A DNA stretch of 64,000 bases from Sarcophilus harrisii (GCF_902635505.1 NC_045430.1:25097064-25161063); one strand, 5' to 3'. Positions 34,372-45,684 are shown, counted from the first letter of the stretch. Notes: generated by a model not told the origin, from the sequence alone. Numbers and translations are program-made.

Positions 34372-34629
34372 TTTTATAACCCAATCTTAAAGAATTAGTG
34401 TGTTAAAAATAAATCATAGAAGCAATAAGTAATTTTATTAAAAAGAATGATAACAATGAGCTAACATACCAAAACTTATGGAATACAACAAAAGCAATAA
34501 TCAGAGGAAAAAATATATATCTAGCTGCTCATGTCAATAAAACTGAGAAAAAACATAATTAGGCATACAATTTTTAAAAACAAAATTTTCCTAAAAGAAC
34601 AAATTTAAAATCTCCAATCAAATAGTTTG

Positions 34630-35097
34630 GGCACTGTTGCTAACCTGTTATGTAATCTTAGGTAAGTCACTTGCTTTGTCTGGATGTCAGTTTTCTCTTT
34701 AGTAAAATGGAGACAGAGTGATCTCGCAGGTTCCTTTCAAGCCTAACATTCTATGGTTCCACTGGAATGGTCAATTTTGAGGACTTCTTAAGGAATGACC
34801 TCACAGGAAGGTTTCCAACCAGTGAATACTAAACTAGAAAAGGGAAAGCTTTTGAAAGATAGCCAAAATTGTCACCAATTTATAATAAATTTTATCAGAG
34901 CAAGATAGCCAAGTAATCCCCTTAGATAAGCGTCTATCAGGAGACCTAAATCAATTGAACAAAGTTTCATTTGCCAGAAATGGTTTCCGTAAAAGCACTT
35001 GGTGGCCATTAACAAACAATCCAGATCTGTGATTTCCTTACTGTGAAGAATTCCCATTATGGAAGCTACTTCCACTAGGATGGGTTGACAACATAAT
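34630..35097 (+). other. MIR SINE then unassigned DNA
   Basis: 34630-34770 is a MIR ('atgtaatcttaggtaagtcacttgctttgtctgg', 'tctctttagtaaaatggagac'). 34771-35097 has nothing recognised. Confidence 0.55.
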
Positions 35098-35375
35098 AAT
35101 ATAAATGTAGCATCATAGATTTAGAGATGAAAGGTACACAGATGAAGAAATGAGTCCCAGATATGTTAAGCAATGTACACAAAGTCATACATCCTGGTAG
35201 CAAGAACAGGATGAGGATTATGGTTTTAGAGAGGGGCTTCCTAATTTTTGGTGTCAATGGCCCTTCTTCTGAAGCCCATCTCTGAATAATATTTTTGAAT
35301 GCATGAAAATATGTAAAAGTACAAAGAAAACTAATTATATTGAAATACAACTATCGAAAAAATTAAAAACAAGTT
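35098..35375. mobile_element. CORE-SINE followed by inverted hAT-like family B fragment
   Basis: 35098-35225 plus-strand SINE ('agcatcatagatttagagatgaaagg'). 35232-35375 reads as reverse family B ('ctgaataatatttttgaatgcatgaaaatatg', 'actaattatattgaaatacaactatcg'). Confidence 0.6.
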
Positions 35376-36533
35376 CACATACAATCTTGGTACTGATTCC
35401 ACATATAGTCAGCAACTAATAAATGTTGATGAAATACAAAAAAACTTAAATGCATACTCTTTGTTTTATTTTCTTTTGTCTTTTTCTATTCTGTTTTTTT
35501 CTTCTTTTTTTGTATTTAGTTCAATAAAAATTAATTAAAAGACCTAAGTTAAGAACTCTTCTGAGAGTTGTCAGAACCACTGAGAAGTACAGTGGCTTTT
35601 CTGGAGTCACATAGTCAGCATTGTCAGTGGTAGAACTTGAATCCAGATCTCAAAAGCTGGCTATACTTTTTCTTGACATAACCCACCATCACTCTTAGCA
35701 ACATACATTTTGATAACACATTTTAATTTTGAAAAGTCAAATTAGCTTAAATCAAGGTTTTGTTTCTCTTTTAATTGCCCAAGATTCCCAGAGGCATTTC
35801 ACCCTTGCTCATTGTCAATCTCTCTTGACTAATTGTAAACTAAATTCTGGCTTGTTGTGGGGGAAAAAATGTTCTCAGGCTTTCTTTTATAAACAAAACA
35901 GAGGAAATACAGATACCCTACAATCAGGGAGGGCTTTCCAGGACTTGAGTCAATCCAATGAAAAAACATACAATTTATTCAGCCTCTGAAGACCATGTTT
36001 TTACTATCAAAATGTATTCTGAGAAAGACACAATCAACTCCAGAAAAAAAATAGAAATAGAAGTAGTTCCAACTAGCTCTATATTGAATAAAGGATGAAT
36101 GTTTTTTTGAAGAGTGTTCAAATAATGCACTATTGTTATATCTCTGAAAGAACCAAGGATAGTTTAATTAACTTTTTTTATGTCTTTCTGACTAATCAAA
36201 TGATTGGATAAATTGCTCAACCTCTTAAACCACCAACTCAAACAGGCAGACCTCCATATTGACCTGAACGGAATCTGCAGTTCTATAGGAGTTTCTAAAA
36301 TTGTTTTTACTGCATGATCCCCAGTACGATTGTCAAGAAGAAAAATGAGGAGTTAGAGTTCTATCACAATTAGAGAGCCTTGAGTATTACCAGAATGTAA
36401 GACTTATACAACTGACCCTGGAAATCTAGTCAAGTGGACCAGAAAGCTGGGGTGATGATACTTATTAAATTGGATTCCCAGGAGTACTGGTATATTACAG
36501 ATATATAGGAACAGATATATGTAGAAACAGATA
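35376..36533. other. Mostly unassigned
   Basis: 35540-35690 includes a decayed SINE ('agtggcttttctggagtcacatagtcagc'). 35460-35535 is T-rich and could be an L1 tail. The 86-codon frame at 35729-35989 is not recognised as protein. Confidence 0.4.
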
Positions 36534-36715
36534 TATAGGATCATAGTTATAGGATAGGAAGTGACCCAAGTGGCACACTACTCCAACTTTCTCATTTTAG
36601 AGATGATGAAACTGAGCTCAAGGAGAATAAGAAGACACTTGCCCAAGATCACCCAAGTTGGAAAAACAATGAGCAGAGGTTGAATCTGAACCTGGAACTT
36701 TGGTTTTGGATGCCC
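36534..36715 (+). mobile_element. CORE-SINE
   Basis: 'ataggatcatagttataggataggaagtgaccc', 'ctcattttagagatgatgaaactgagctc', 'cacttgcccaagatcaccc'. Confidence 0.75.
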
Positions 36716-36827
36716 AAAACCTTCCTGAACCAATATAACTTAAAATTAACAAATAACAATATAACTTGGAATAAAATAACAAAACTTAGGATTTTATGAT
36801 TTGGGTACTAGAAATCATATGATCTAA

Positions 36828-37016
36828 GAATTCTTAACTAAAGGTCCAAGAACTTACATATTTTTTAAAAATATTTTAATATCTATTTCAATATAACAGA
36901 TTTTCCTTGTAATCCTATGTATTTTATTTTATACATTTCATTTTTCTTAAAATGGGGTCCATAAGTTTCACCAGACTGCCAAAAAGGTCCAGGTCCCCAA
37001 AAAGATTAAGAACGCC
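36828..37016 (+). mobile_element. hAT-like miniature transposon (family B) in a SINE
   Basis: 189 bp with ends 'gaattcttaac' and 'gattaagaacgcc'. Flanking octamers tgatctaa and tgatttac match at 6 of 8. Copies or fragments at 11018-11175, 15107-15240 and 35232-35375. Host CORE-SINE arms are 36800-36827 and 37017-37170. Confidence 0.7.
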
Positions 37017-37184
37017 TGATTTACACCAACCCCTTTATTTTATAGATTAAAAAAAAAACTACACTTAAAGAGATGAAATGCCTTGTCTAGCATCTCATGG
37101 GGAAATAAAAAAATATCAATATTCAAAAACAGAGGATTTGAGTTTTAATTCCACATTCTTTCCACTGGAGATAGAATTTGGAAT

Positions 37185-37640
37185 GGCATGGGACTGAACC
37201 AGTTGATCTGTGATTTCACTGATGTGATTAATCTCCTATTAGGAAACTCTGTCAATACAAATTGGTACTTTTTCTGCAATTTTCAATCTTGAAGAGTTGT
37301 CTAGAGTAGTGGTCCTCAAACTTTTGCTCTCAATCTCTTTATCCTATTAAAATTAATTGAGGATCTGTCCAAAGAGTTTTTATTTATATGGTTTATAGTT
37401 ATAGATATTGATCACATTAAAAATAAAAACTAATTATGAATTTGTAGACTCTCTGAAAGGATTTCAGAGATTCCCAGGATGCTCTGTACCAGACTTTGAG
37501 AACCATTGATCTAGAGCATCGTAGTGACTTATCTAGGATGACACAGTTGATATGTATCAGAGGTAAGATCTATATCTAGGTTTTTCTGATTCTAAGGTCA
37601 CTTCTCTACATTACCCCTCAATGCCTCTCAGGATGGAATT
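37185..37640 (-). mobile_element. MAR1-like SINE, host of a hAT element
   Basis: Arms 37185-37306 ('gtgatttcactgatgtgatt...taggaaactctgtcaatac') and 37509-37640 ('gtagtgacttatctaggatgacacagttg'). They join at the hAT target site. Confidence 0.75.
37307..37508 (+). mobile_element. hAT-Charlie-type miniature transposon with 8-bp TSD
   Basis: 202 bp. Ends tagtggtcctcaaac and gtttgag-like 'actttgagaaccattg'. Flanking octamers gtctagag (37299-37306) and atctagag (37509-37516), 7 of 8 identical. The TIR and 8-bp duplication are typical of hAT. Confidence 0.85.
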
Positions 37641-37664
37641 CAGTAGGGATATTTGTTGTTCATT

Positions 37665-37830
37665 AGTTTTCAGTTGACTATTCATGATCCCTTTGGGACT
37701 TTTCTTGGCAGAGATATTGGAGTAGGAGGCCAACAGGGTTAAGTGACTTGCTTAGGATCACACGGATAGTAGATAAGTTTTCCTGACTCCAGGCCCAGAG
37801 CTCTATCCACTAGCTGGCTAGCTGACCAAA
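37665..37830 (-). mobile_element. RTE-tailed marsupial SINE
   Basis: 'cttttcttggcagagatattggagtagg', 'gttaagtgacttgcttaggatcacacgg', 'gctctatccactagctggctagctg'. Confidence 0.75.
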
Positions 37831-38119
37831 AGAGCACCCCAAATTCAGAACTAGGAAAAATGGATGGTGATGGCTAAGAGAGAGCTTTCAATTAAGATCT
37901 AAAAAAGAATATCAACATTATGAATACCACAAAGAGGAATGGGATGTTATGGCAAGGTAGTGAGTCCCTTCCACCAAAATTGAGGTCTTAAAGAAAGACT
38001 TGTTTAGTACCTTGTTGAGGGGGATTTGACTAGATAACCTCTCCAATGCTGAGAATCTGCATGCTTTTTATCTGTGTTCCACTGCTTCTTTCCAGCCTTT
38101 TACCATAACCAAGAATTAT

Positions 38120-38310
38120 CCATCAACAAGCATATTAGTGCATACATGGCAAACATTGCTCTAAGGAATAGGGAAAACAATAAAATGTAAAATTGGCTCC
38201 TATCCTCGACAAGTTCTCATGCTAACAAGAGAGACAACATGTGGACAATTACAGATATACAATGTAAATATACCAGGAGTAGAAGACAGTCTAAGAGGAA
38301 AAAAACCTAG
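38120..38310 (+). mobile_element. THER1-like SINE
   Basis: 'catcaacaagcatattagtgc', 'gacaagttctcatgctaacaagagagacaacatgtgg'. Confidence 0.65.
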
Positions 38311-38314
38311 AACA

Positions 38315-38865
38315 AGGCTTCTTAAACCAGCATCCATGTCTTATCCATGGACAGATTTCAAGGAATCTGTCACCTTGGATGAGAAAAAAAATATTTTATA
38401 TAATTTAAATTAAGAAACTAATTTAATTTAACTAATTAAGAATTGAAATTTAAATAATTAAAAATCTTTATTTCCACAATCCCATAACTGAAATTTGGCA
38501 TTTCTTTTAATTATGAATCTAGGTAACAAGCCACAGAGGTATTCAAAATCCCTGTGGCTTTGTCAACAGTAGAAATTGCAGGTATTTTCTTTTCACTTTG
38601 TAGTTAGTACAAATCTCTCAAAATATTGTTTCCATACTGATCCCAATTTCCAAATTACCATAGCTATTAGACCTGCCACTAGATTGTATGTGATTGAAGT
38701 CTTCCTGACTACAGACAATGTGATTGTCTGTATTTGTATTTGTGTGTATTAAGTATTGTATTTAGTGCATTTAAAACTTGATTCAAAGAAACGATCCCTG
38801 GAATTCACCAGACTGTCAAAAGGGTTCATGACCCAATCAAGGTTAAGACCCCCATTGTAGAGCTT
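38315..38865 (+). mobile_element. hAT-like non-autonomous transposon, longer type
   Basis: Ends 'aaggcttcttaaacc' and 'ggttaagaccccc'. The interior includes 'cctgtggctttgtcaacagtagaaattgcaggtattttc' and 'ttcaccagactgtcaaaagggttcatgaccc'. Shares its terminal segment with family B (36828-37016). Confidence 0.55.
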
Positions 38866-39394
38866 CTCTTCCTTTGTTCTGCAGTATAGTGAAAGTTTTC
38901 AGATTTCATGCTGGGTCATACTTCGGTCATTAACTTCATAAGTCCTTGGAGAAATAATTGTTCTATGTATTCAATTCAGTTGATGAATAGTTCTATCAAA
39001 AGAGACTAGTATAAAGAGATGGCCTGTTTCAAATCTAATTCCTCTTCTCCAAGTTTCCAATTGGAAATTCTCTAAATTGAGAATCTGGACAAGCCATGTC
39101 ATCCACCTTAGAATAAATGGTTCTGATTAAAGATTATACTTCACTTTTAAGTTATATATTTACATAATTATTTGGATTGCATCAACTTCCCACCTACCCA
39201 TCCAAAAAGTCATTCAATGTTTTCAATTTTTCTGTGTATAGTTAAAGATGCTGGAACATCTCAGGTTAGAGGCAGCCAGTGAATTCTGAATAGGGCAAAA
39301 ATGATAGCTTTTTAGAAATTGTTAAAATAAAATTCTGATCAAATATTGCTAAAACAGTGGGTTCTTACAGCATATTCAAAAAAGAGGAAACATA
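38866..39394. other. No recognised repeat or gene
   Basis: AT-rich, non-repetitive by eye. Confidence 0.4.
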
Positions 39395-39935
39395 ATCTTC
39401 CTAAAACTTGAATCGGAGCATGTTCATTCTATGTAGTCCAGTTCCATTCAACAAACTCCAATGGCTACCTAGAACCATCAGAATCAAATATAGAATTCTC
39501 TGATTATCTTTGATAATACTTCGTAACTTGGAATTCTCCTACCTTTCCAGTCTTCTTATACTTTATTCACCTCCACATACTTTGAGATCCAGTGACACTG
39601 GCTTCCTTATTTATTTTTGGGTAGGACAATCCATTTCCCAACTCTTGATGTTTTTGCTGTGATACCCCATGCCTCGATTGCTCTTTTTCCTCATATCCAC
39701 CTCCTGGATTCTCTGGCTTCCTTCAAGTCTAAGCTAAAGCCCCATCTTGCCTCTGTTGATAATTTCAAATTTGTCCTGTATGCAGCTTATCTGTAAATAG
39801 TTATTTGCATATTGTCTCTCTGGACTGTGATAATTTCAGGGTCAGGAACTGTCTCCTGCCCTTTTTTGTGTCTCCAGCACTTCGCACACTGTCCGACACA
39901 AAGAAGGTGTTTAATAAATGCTTGTTTTGATTTGA
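39395..39935 (+). mobile_element. L2 LINE 3' region, about 540 bp
   Basis: 'tgtagtccagttccattcaacaaactccaatggctacc', 'cctacctttccagtcttcttatactttattc', 'ctccacatactttgagatccag', 'cttccttcaagtctaagctaaagccccatcttgcctc', ending 'aggtgtttaataaatgcttg'. Longest L2 in the window. No intact ORF. Confidence 0.85.
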
Positions 39936-41128
39936 TGGTGTAGTGAATCAAGTGCTAGATGGAGTGTAGTTGGGACCTCTCTGACTTGATGGATTTCCAA
40001 AGATTTAATGAGTCATTATGTCCTTTATCATATACTGGCCTGATGACTAGAACTGTTTTCCTATATGGAGACAGACAGACAGAGAGATAGATAGCTTCTC
40101 CTACTCCAAAGAGTAACACCAAATGTTCACCTGTCCAAAATGAATTCATAAAAGAACTCAGAAAAGACTTTAAAAATCAAATGAGAGAAGTTGAAGGAAA
40201 AATTTCAAATAAGAACAATTTAAGAAAAATAAAACAATTATGAAAAGAAAATCAATCAATTGGAAAAGAAGGTCCAGACTCTCAAGAAAGAAAATGATTC
40301 CTTGAAAATTGCAAACTGAGCAAGAAAAGTCAGCAAAGTTAAAAGATATAAAGAATACTAAAACAAAATATAAAGAATGAAAAATAGAAAAGAACAAGAA
40401 AAAGCTCATAAGGAAAACAACCAATCTGGCAAATAGATCAAGGAGAGAAAACATAAGAATAGTCAAATTACCTGAAAGCTGGGATCAAAAAAAAAAAAAA
40501 AAGAATCTTGATATAGTAATATAAGAAATAAATAAAGAAAACTGTCCTGAAGTATTAAAACAAGAGGGGAAAGTAGAAATAGAAAAAATTCACTGATCAC
40601 TACCTGAAAGAGATCCTATGAGGAAACCTACAGGATAATCAAATTCTAAAACCTGCAAGTCAAGGAGAAAATACTACAAGTAACAAGAAAAATTTCAAAT
40701 ATGGTGGAGTCACAATTAGAATCACACAAGACCTAAAAGTGGCTACATAAAAAGACTCCAGGTCTTGAAACTCTGTCTATCAAAGAGCAAAAGAATTGGG
40801 GTTCTAGCTAAAAATACCATACCTACCAAACATAAGCATGATCCTGAATGAAAAAATGAATATTCAATAAATTGCCAGACTTTCAGGGTTTTGTTGCAAA
40901 AAAGACCTAAACTTAATAGAAAATTTGATATACAAAATCTAAGAGAACCATGGGTAGACATCAAAGAATAATTATAAGAGACACAACAAGGACAAACGGT
41001 TATTGTTTTATATATGGAAATGTAAACTGTATTTCTAAAATTGTCATTAGCAATTGGGCAGTTTGAGAGAAAGTTGGGATTAGAATTAAATATAATGTAA
41101 TTCTAAAAAGCAAAGCACATCATGTGTA

Positions 41129-41161
41129 AGAGAGAGAGAGAGACAGAAAGAGAGAGAGAGA

Positions 41162-41207
<46 letters not shown>
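41129..41207 (+). repeat. (AG)n then (TG)20 microsatellite
   Basis: (AG)-rich 41129-41160, then uninterrupted TG at 41163-41202 and a short gcgcg. Sits inside the HAL1-like element, in the usual inter-ORF simple-repeat position. Confidence 0.95.
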
Positions 41208-41208
<1 letters not shown>

Positions 41209-41964
41209 GGCAGGCACACATGCGTGCCTTCTAAATTCAGAAAGAAATAAGAAGGTAAAGGATAGGTAATGGGTAAAAGATAAGGTAAGATTTTTAGAAA
41301 GAACACTACTCACATCACATCTGGGTTAAAGAGAGAACAACATAGACATTTAAAATGGAATAAAAGTCTTCTAAATTTATAGAGAAGTAAGAGAATGAAG
41401 AAATAGGATAAGGGAGCAGCATAGAAGAGTGGGTAGATTAAAAGGAATGGGATAAAGAAGGAACAACATACATATTTGGAAATTTATGAAAGTCTTCTAA
41501 ATTCAGATGGAGACAAAAGGGCAATGGGAAAGGATGAGGGAAGAAAATAAGGGAGGGATCTTTGGAGGAGGGGATTAGTTAAGTAATAGGAGGGCAAGAT
41601 AATGGATAGAAGTAAAGCAGAGGGATCAGGAGGGATAGGAATTAAAAGATATACATAAACATTAAAAAAGATCAGGAGTAGAATTTATTATGTTAAAAAA
41701 AAAGCAGGGGTAGTTGTCATGATCTTAACATTAAAGCTAAAATAGATTTAATCCAAAGAAAAAAGTAGGGAAACTATACTATTTGGCAGCCATATTAATC
41801 AATATTGTTTTTCAAATATTTATTTAAATAATGAGACATTATTATAAGATTGGAATATTGTAGTGTAGGAAATGACAGAAAAATATGGAAAGACTTGGAC
41901 TTATGAGGGAAGATATTATCTACCTTCAAAGAAACAAAGAACAAATAAACATAGTATGGTTTTA

Positions 41965-42150
41965 CATATATATATATGAATGTGTAAGTTTATATATATA
42001 TATGTGTGTGTGTGTCTGTTTATAGATATTTATATGTATGCATATGTATTACATGTGTATGTGCATGTCTGTGTGTAAGTACATATGTACATGTACACAC
42101 ATATATACATATAAGTACATTGTGTTTGTACACACACATATATACATGTA
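41965..42150 (+). repeat. TA/TG-rich simple repeat
   Basis: Imperfect (ta)n, (tgtg)n and (catatat)n runs in the 3' region of the HAL1-like element. Confidence 0.8.
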
Positions 42151-42479
42151 TATAATCTCTGCATTTAATTATAGCCTTCTGAGAAGGGAGGGAGGAAGGA
42201 AAAGGGAAAAAATAAGAAAGTTATAAGTGCATAGTACAGAACAAAAGAAAATCTACAAGGAAACAAAGAAAAAATGGACAGCTCTGAATAGAATGTATAA
42301 TGTTTATAATGGAAATGGAAACATTGCTTTATATTTTGAATCCTCTCTTGTTCTGCTGTGCACATGGCAATGTTTGTTCTTTTCTTATTGTGTATTTGTT
42401 TAAAATAAATTAATTTAAAAAGAAAATTTGACACATTAACTACTTCCTAATGAACATGCAATATGCTGTACTGATAGTC

Positions 42480-43170
42480 CACCATTTTTCTGTGTTTCAA
42501 CATGCATCTTCTGGACTACAAATTGCATTGATATGAATTCTGATATCTTTCAGTATTTTTTAAGTTCATTTACATAATCTAGGTCATTTTAAATGTTATC
42601 CTTCTTATTATGGTACATTCTACATCAGTTCATGTATGTCTTCCTAGGTTTCTCTCGATTCTATTATTTCTTAAAGCATCTCCTGCCATTTATTATCATG
42701 AAATCCCCAATCAACAAGTATATACTTTATCCCTAGTATATTCCTACCACAAATAGTGCTCCTACAGATTTGTTGTTGTTTAGTAATTTCAGCCATATAT
42801 GACTCTACATGATGCCATTTGGGTTTTTCTTGGAAGAGACATTTGAGTAATATTTTTTTTTTCTCCAGGTCATCTTAAAAATGAGGAAACTGAGGCAAAA
42901 AGGATGAAATGACTTGCCCAGAGTCCATAGCTAGTAATTGGTGAAACCAGATTTGAATTCATGAAGATGAGTCTTTCGGATTCCAAAGTTCAGTGCTCTA
43001 TCCATTGTACCGCTTGGGTGCTACAAACATTTTGGTGTATTTTGGTGAACCTTTCTTTGTTGACCTCTCCAGAGTATATGCCCATTGGAAAGACTGCTAT
43101 TCCCTATCATTGAATAGCTCAGTGACTGTTCACACCATTCTGAGCTGGTTTCCAGTAAGAAGAGGTTAGA
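42480..43170 (-). mobile_element. Old L1 fragment, minus strand, split by a SINE
   Basis: Arms 42480-42771 and 43023-43170. Read in reverse they resemble the end of L1 ORF2 and the 3' region ('ataaatagtgctgctatgaa' type). The insert is the RTE-tailed SINE at 42772-43022, between the related flanks 'tgctcctacagattt' and 'gtgctacaaacattt'. Confidence 0.6.
42772..43022 (-). mobile_element. RTE-tailed marsupial SINE inserted in L1
   Basis: 'gttgttgtttagtaatttcagcc', 'catttgggtttttcttggaagag', 'gaggaaactgaggcaaaaagg', 'gacttgcccagagtccatagctagtaattgg'. Confidence 0.8.
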
Positions 43171-43689
43171 TCCTCCAACATGGACCTTTCCCTTTCTTCA
43201 ATTGTCATGCTGTTATTGTTATTTTAAAATAATAATCCTGGGGCAACAATGTTGGTACAAAAATGAATGTGTAGAAGCTAAATCAGGACAACTTCCAAAG
43301 AAAAAATTTGCTGATAGTTGTCTCCCAGCCTTCCCTGATAGAGAAAAGGGACTATACAATGTTATTTGAAAATAGAACCCTTCTGAGAATACTGAGTTGT
43401 GTTGAGTGAGGCAATTTATAAAAGCCAGCTGTCCAGTGACTTGCAATTATTTTTCAGGTTCATTAATAAAGATTAATTATAGTTAGCCCTTTCAGTTTAA
43501 TCAAAGTAAGAAAAGTACATGTTTTAAAGACTGGAGAGAGTGTACTTGAGCATGTAAGTAAATGATTCCCTGTTGGAGATCTCACATCTAATATTCTGTC
43601 ATGTAACTCGTGCATGGAGCCAAGAAGTGACTCTCCATCAGTACGTATTCATAGAGACTCTGCTGTTTCCAACAACCCATATTCCTTTA
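43171..43689. other. No recognised repeat or gene
   Basis: Non-repetitive by eye. The 63-codon and 75-codon frames here are not recognisable. Confidence 0.45.
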
Positions 43690-44005
43690 GCATTTTCTTC
43701 AAACAGAAATTATATGAAACATTACAAACATCATCTTTTTCTGTTTTGTAGATGGGAAAACTGATGCTCAGAGAACTGATTTGCCCAAAGTCACCTAGTT
43801 AAACAAGTGTCAGAATTCAAGTCCTCCAGACCCTGCAGAGTCTTGCCTGAAGAGTTACTTGATTTGGTGGAACCAAATTGGTTCTCAGTCAATCATTAAG
43901 CATTCATTAAGCACCTACTATGTTCCAGGCAGTGTTTGAGCACAAGGAAATAAAACAAATGCAAAGGATATTTCCAACCCTCAAAGAAGTCACAATTTTT
44001 GTTAA
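43690..44005 (+). mobile_element. CORE-SINE plus THER1-like SINE
   Basis: 43690-43840: 'tttctgttttgtagatgggaaaactgatgctcagag'. 43890-44005: 'caatcattaagcattcattaagcacctactatgttcc'. Confidence 0.7.
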
Positions 44006-44088
44006 TTAATCTAATTAAGCATATTCTGTAAAAACTTGGTTTATAACAAGAGCCTTTGTGGCTTCATACAATCTAATAAACATTTATT

Positions 44089-44241
44089 TATTTGTTTGTT
44101 TATTTTTTGCTGAGGCAATTGGGGTTGTGACTTGCCCAGGGTCACCCAGCTAGGAAGTGTTAAGTGTCTGAGACTAGATTTGAACTCAGGTCCTCCTGAC
44201 TTCAGGGCTAGTGCTCTATCCACTATGTCACCTAGCTGCCC
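44089..44241 (-). mobile_element. WSINE1-like SINE inserted in a THER1-like SINE
   Basis: 'ttgctgaggcaattggggtt...cttgcccagggtcacccagctagg', ending 'cctagctgccc'. Duplication: tctaataaacatttatt (44072-44088) and tctagtaaacatttatt (44242-44258), 16 of 17 identical. The host SINE continues at 44242-44300. Confidence 0.9.
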
Positions 44242-44399
44242 TCTAGTAAACATTTATTAAGAACTATCTATGAAATGCCAGGTACTGGAAATATAATTAA
44301 TGAAAAGATAGTCTATACCCATGCTAGGAAGCCACATGAATTACTTAATCTAATTAATTAATCATAGCCTATCAAAAACAACTAAAAAAAGTCCAGTTT

Positions 44400-44525
44400 A
44401 ACTCAGTAAACATTTATTTATTAAGCACCTATGATATGCTAGCCACTGGAAATACAGTTAATGAAAAGAAAGACAATTCTTGCCCTCAAGAAGCTAACAA
44501 TCTAAAGGAGGGAATGACACATAAA
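44400..44525 (+). mobile_element. THER1/MIR3-like SINE
   Basis: 'gtaaacatttatttattaagcacctatgatatgctagccac', 'cttgccctcaagaagctaacaatctaaaggag'. Confidence 0.8.
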
Positions 44526-44784
44526 AGGAGGCAGGAAAGGGGAGGGATGGGACACCAGAGATTCCTAGTGTAGGGGCACCTTGTTCTGTGGAGTTCAAAC
44601 CAGATAAAGTAGCATCTTTTGCTTTCATCAAGACAAAATGGTGTCAGATTAACTCATTTCCTTTTTTGACATGATTACTAAACCAGTAGATGAGAGAAAG
44701 CTTGTACATATAACTAACCTATATATTAGCAAAGAATATTTTAAATCTCTTATGTAGGCTACATGATGGCCTACTCTATTCATC

Positions 44785-45160
44785 CCAAGTTGGTCAGTCA
44801 GCCACTCAATGTTTATTAAACTTTTAATGTATATGTGGTACTGTATTAAACCATTCTCAAAGAAAAGTTAAGGTTTAAAAAGGATTAAAAATTATCAACC
44901 AGGAGTATCAACCAGGAAGAAGATTAGGGCCAGATTAAGAATGCCAGGCTAATGAATTTGGTTCTTTATCTTGTAGGGAATAGAGAGCCACCAAGTCTTT
45001 TTAATAAGAGAATAATTAATGTAAAAAATACTAAACCTTTCAAGAGGAATCTGGCAGCAGTATACAGAAAGAGGAAGCATTTTAAGAAGGGGAGTGGTCA
45101 GTTGAAGGTTTCAGAGGGGCCAGGAAGAAAGTCTGAGAGAGGCCATTTAATTTGTCAATA
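44785..45160 (+). mobile_element. THER1-like SINE and associated repeat
   Basis: 44785-44870 carries 'cactcaatgtttattaaactttt'. 44930-45120 ('aatgccaggctaatgaatttggttctttatcttgtagggaatagagagccacc') resembles the distal part of the same long SINE family. Confidence 0.5.
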
Positions 45161-45239
45161 AATAGGTTTAGTTTTCTTCATGATGCTTTAGCAATAAAAC
45201 TATATATAAACATATAAAGCACTAATAAATGGAGTGATT

Positions 45240-45660
45240 CAGGAACAACAAAATTACATGATTAATTTTGATGGACGTGGTTCTTTTCAACAGTGAGGTG
45301 ATTCAGGCCAGTTCCAATGGTCTTGTGATGGAAAGAACCATTTTCACCCAGAGAGAGGACTGTGGGAACTGAATGTGGACCACAAAACAGCATTTTCATC
45401 TTTTTTTATTATTGTTTGCTTGCATTTTGTTTTCTTTCTCTTTTTTCCTCTTTTATCTGATTTTTCTTGTGTAGCATGATAATGGTGGAAATATGTATAG
45501 AAGAATTGTACATGTTTAATATATATTGTATTACTTGCTGTATGAATAGGGAGGGGAGAGAGGGAAGGGAGGGTGAAAAAAAATGGAAGACAACATTTTG
45601 CAAGGGTTGAAAACTGAAAATTATCTATGCATATATTTTGAAAATAAAAGCTTTATAAAA
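45240..45660 (+). mobile_element. L1 3' end with target-site duplication
   Basis: About 420 bp of L1 3' region ('ttttgatggacgtggttcttttcaac', 'ccagagagaggactgtgggaactgaatgtgg', 'tttgaaaataaaagcttt'). Flanked by a 15-16 bp duplication: ataaatggagtgatt (45225-45239) and ataaatgctagtgatt (45661-45676). Confidence 0.85.
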
Positions 45661-45684
45661 ATAAATGCTAGTGATTATTGTTGT

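Larger units (their letters stand above)
30245..34620 (+). mobile_element. L1-type element with ORF1, inter-ORF and endonuclease segments, interrupted twice
   Basis: In order: 5' UTR (30245-30876), ORF1 remnant (30877-31612), nested L1 (31613-32861), end of ORF1 (32862-33000), purine-rich inter-ORF (33000-33640), then ORF2 endonuclease and linker remnant (about 33650-34620), with a second nested L1 tail at 34232-34371. The endonuclease part carries the equivalents of 'agcaatcatgatctcagacaaagt' and 'ccttttcagatcataatgaact' (SDHN). RT and the element's own 3' end are absent. Both ORFs are heavily interrupted. Confidence 0.75.
40100..42425 (+). mobile_element. Half-L1 (HAL1-like) element, 5'-truncated
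   Basis: Order: ORF1 remnant (about 40125-40975, coiled coil 'gaactcagaaaagactttaaaaatcaaatgagagaag'); a purine-rich inter-ORF stretch with (AG)n and (TG)n; about 140 bp resembling the start of the L1 endonuclease (41690-41830, 'aaaagcaggggtagttgtcatgatct'); then a distinct 3' region ending 'gtttaaaataaattaattt'. Most of ORF2 is absent. ORF1 has many stops. Confidence 0.75.
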
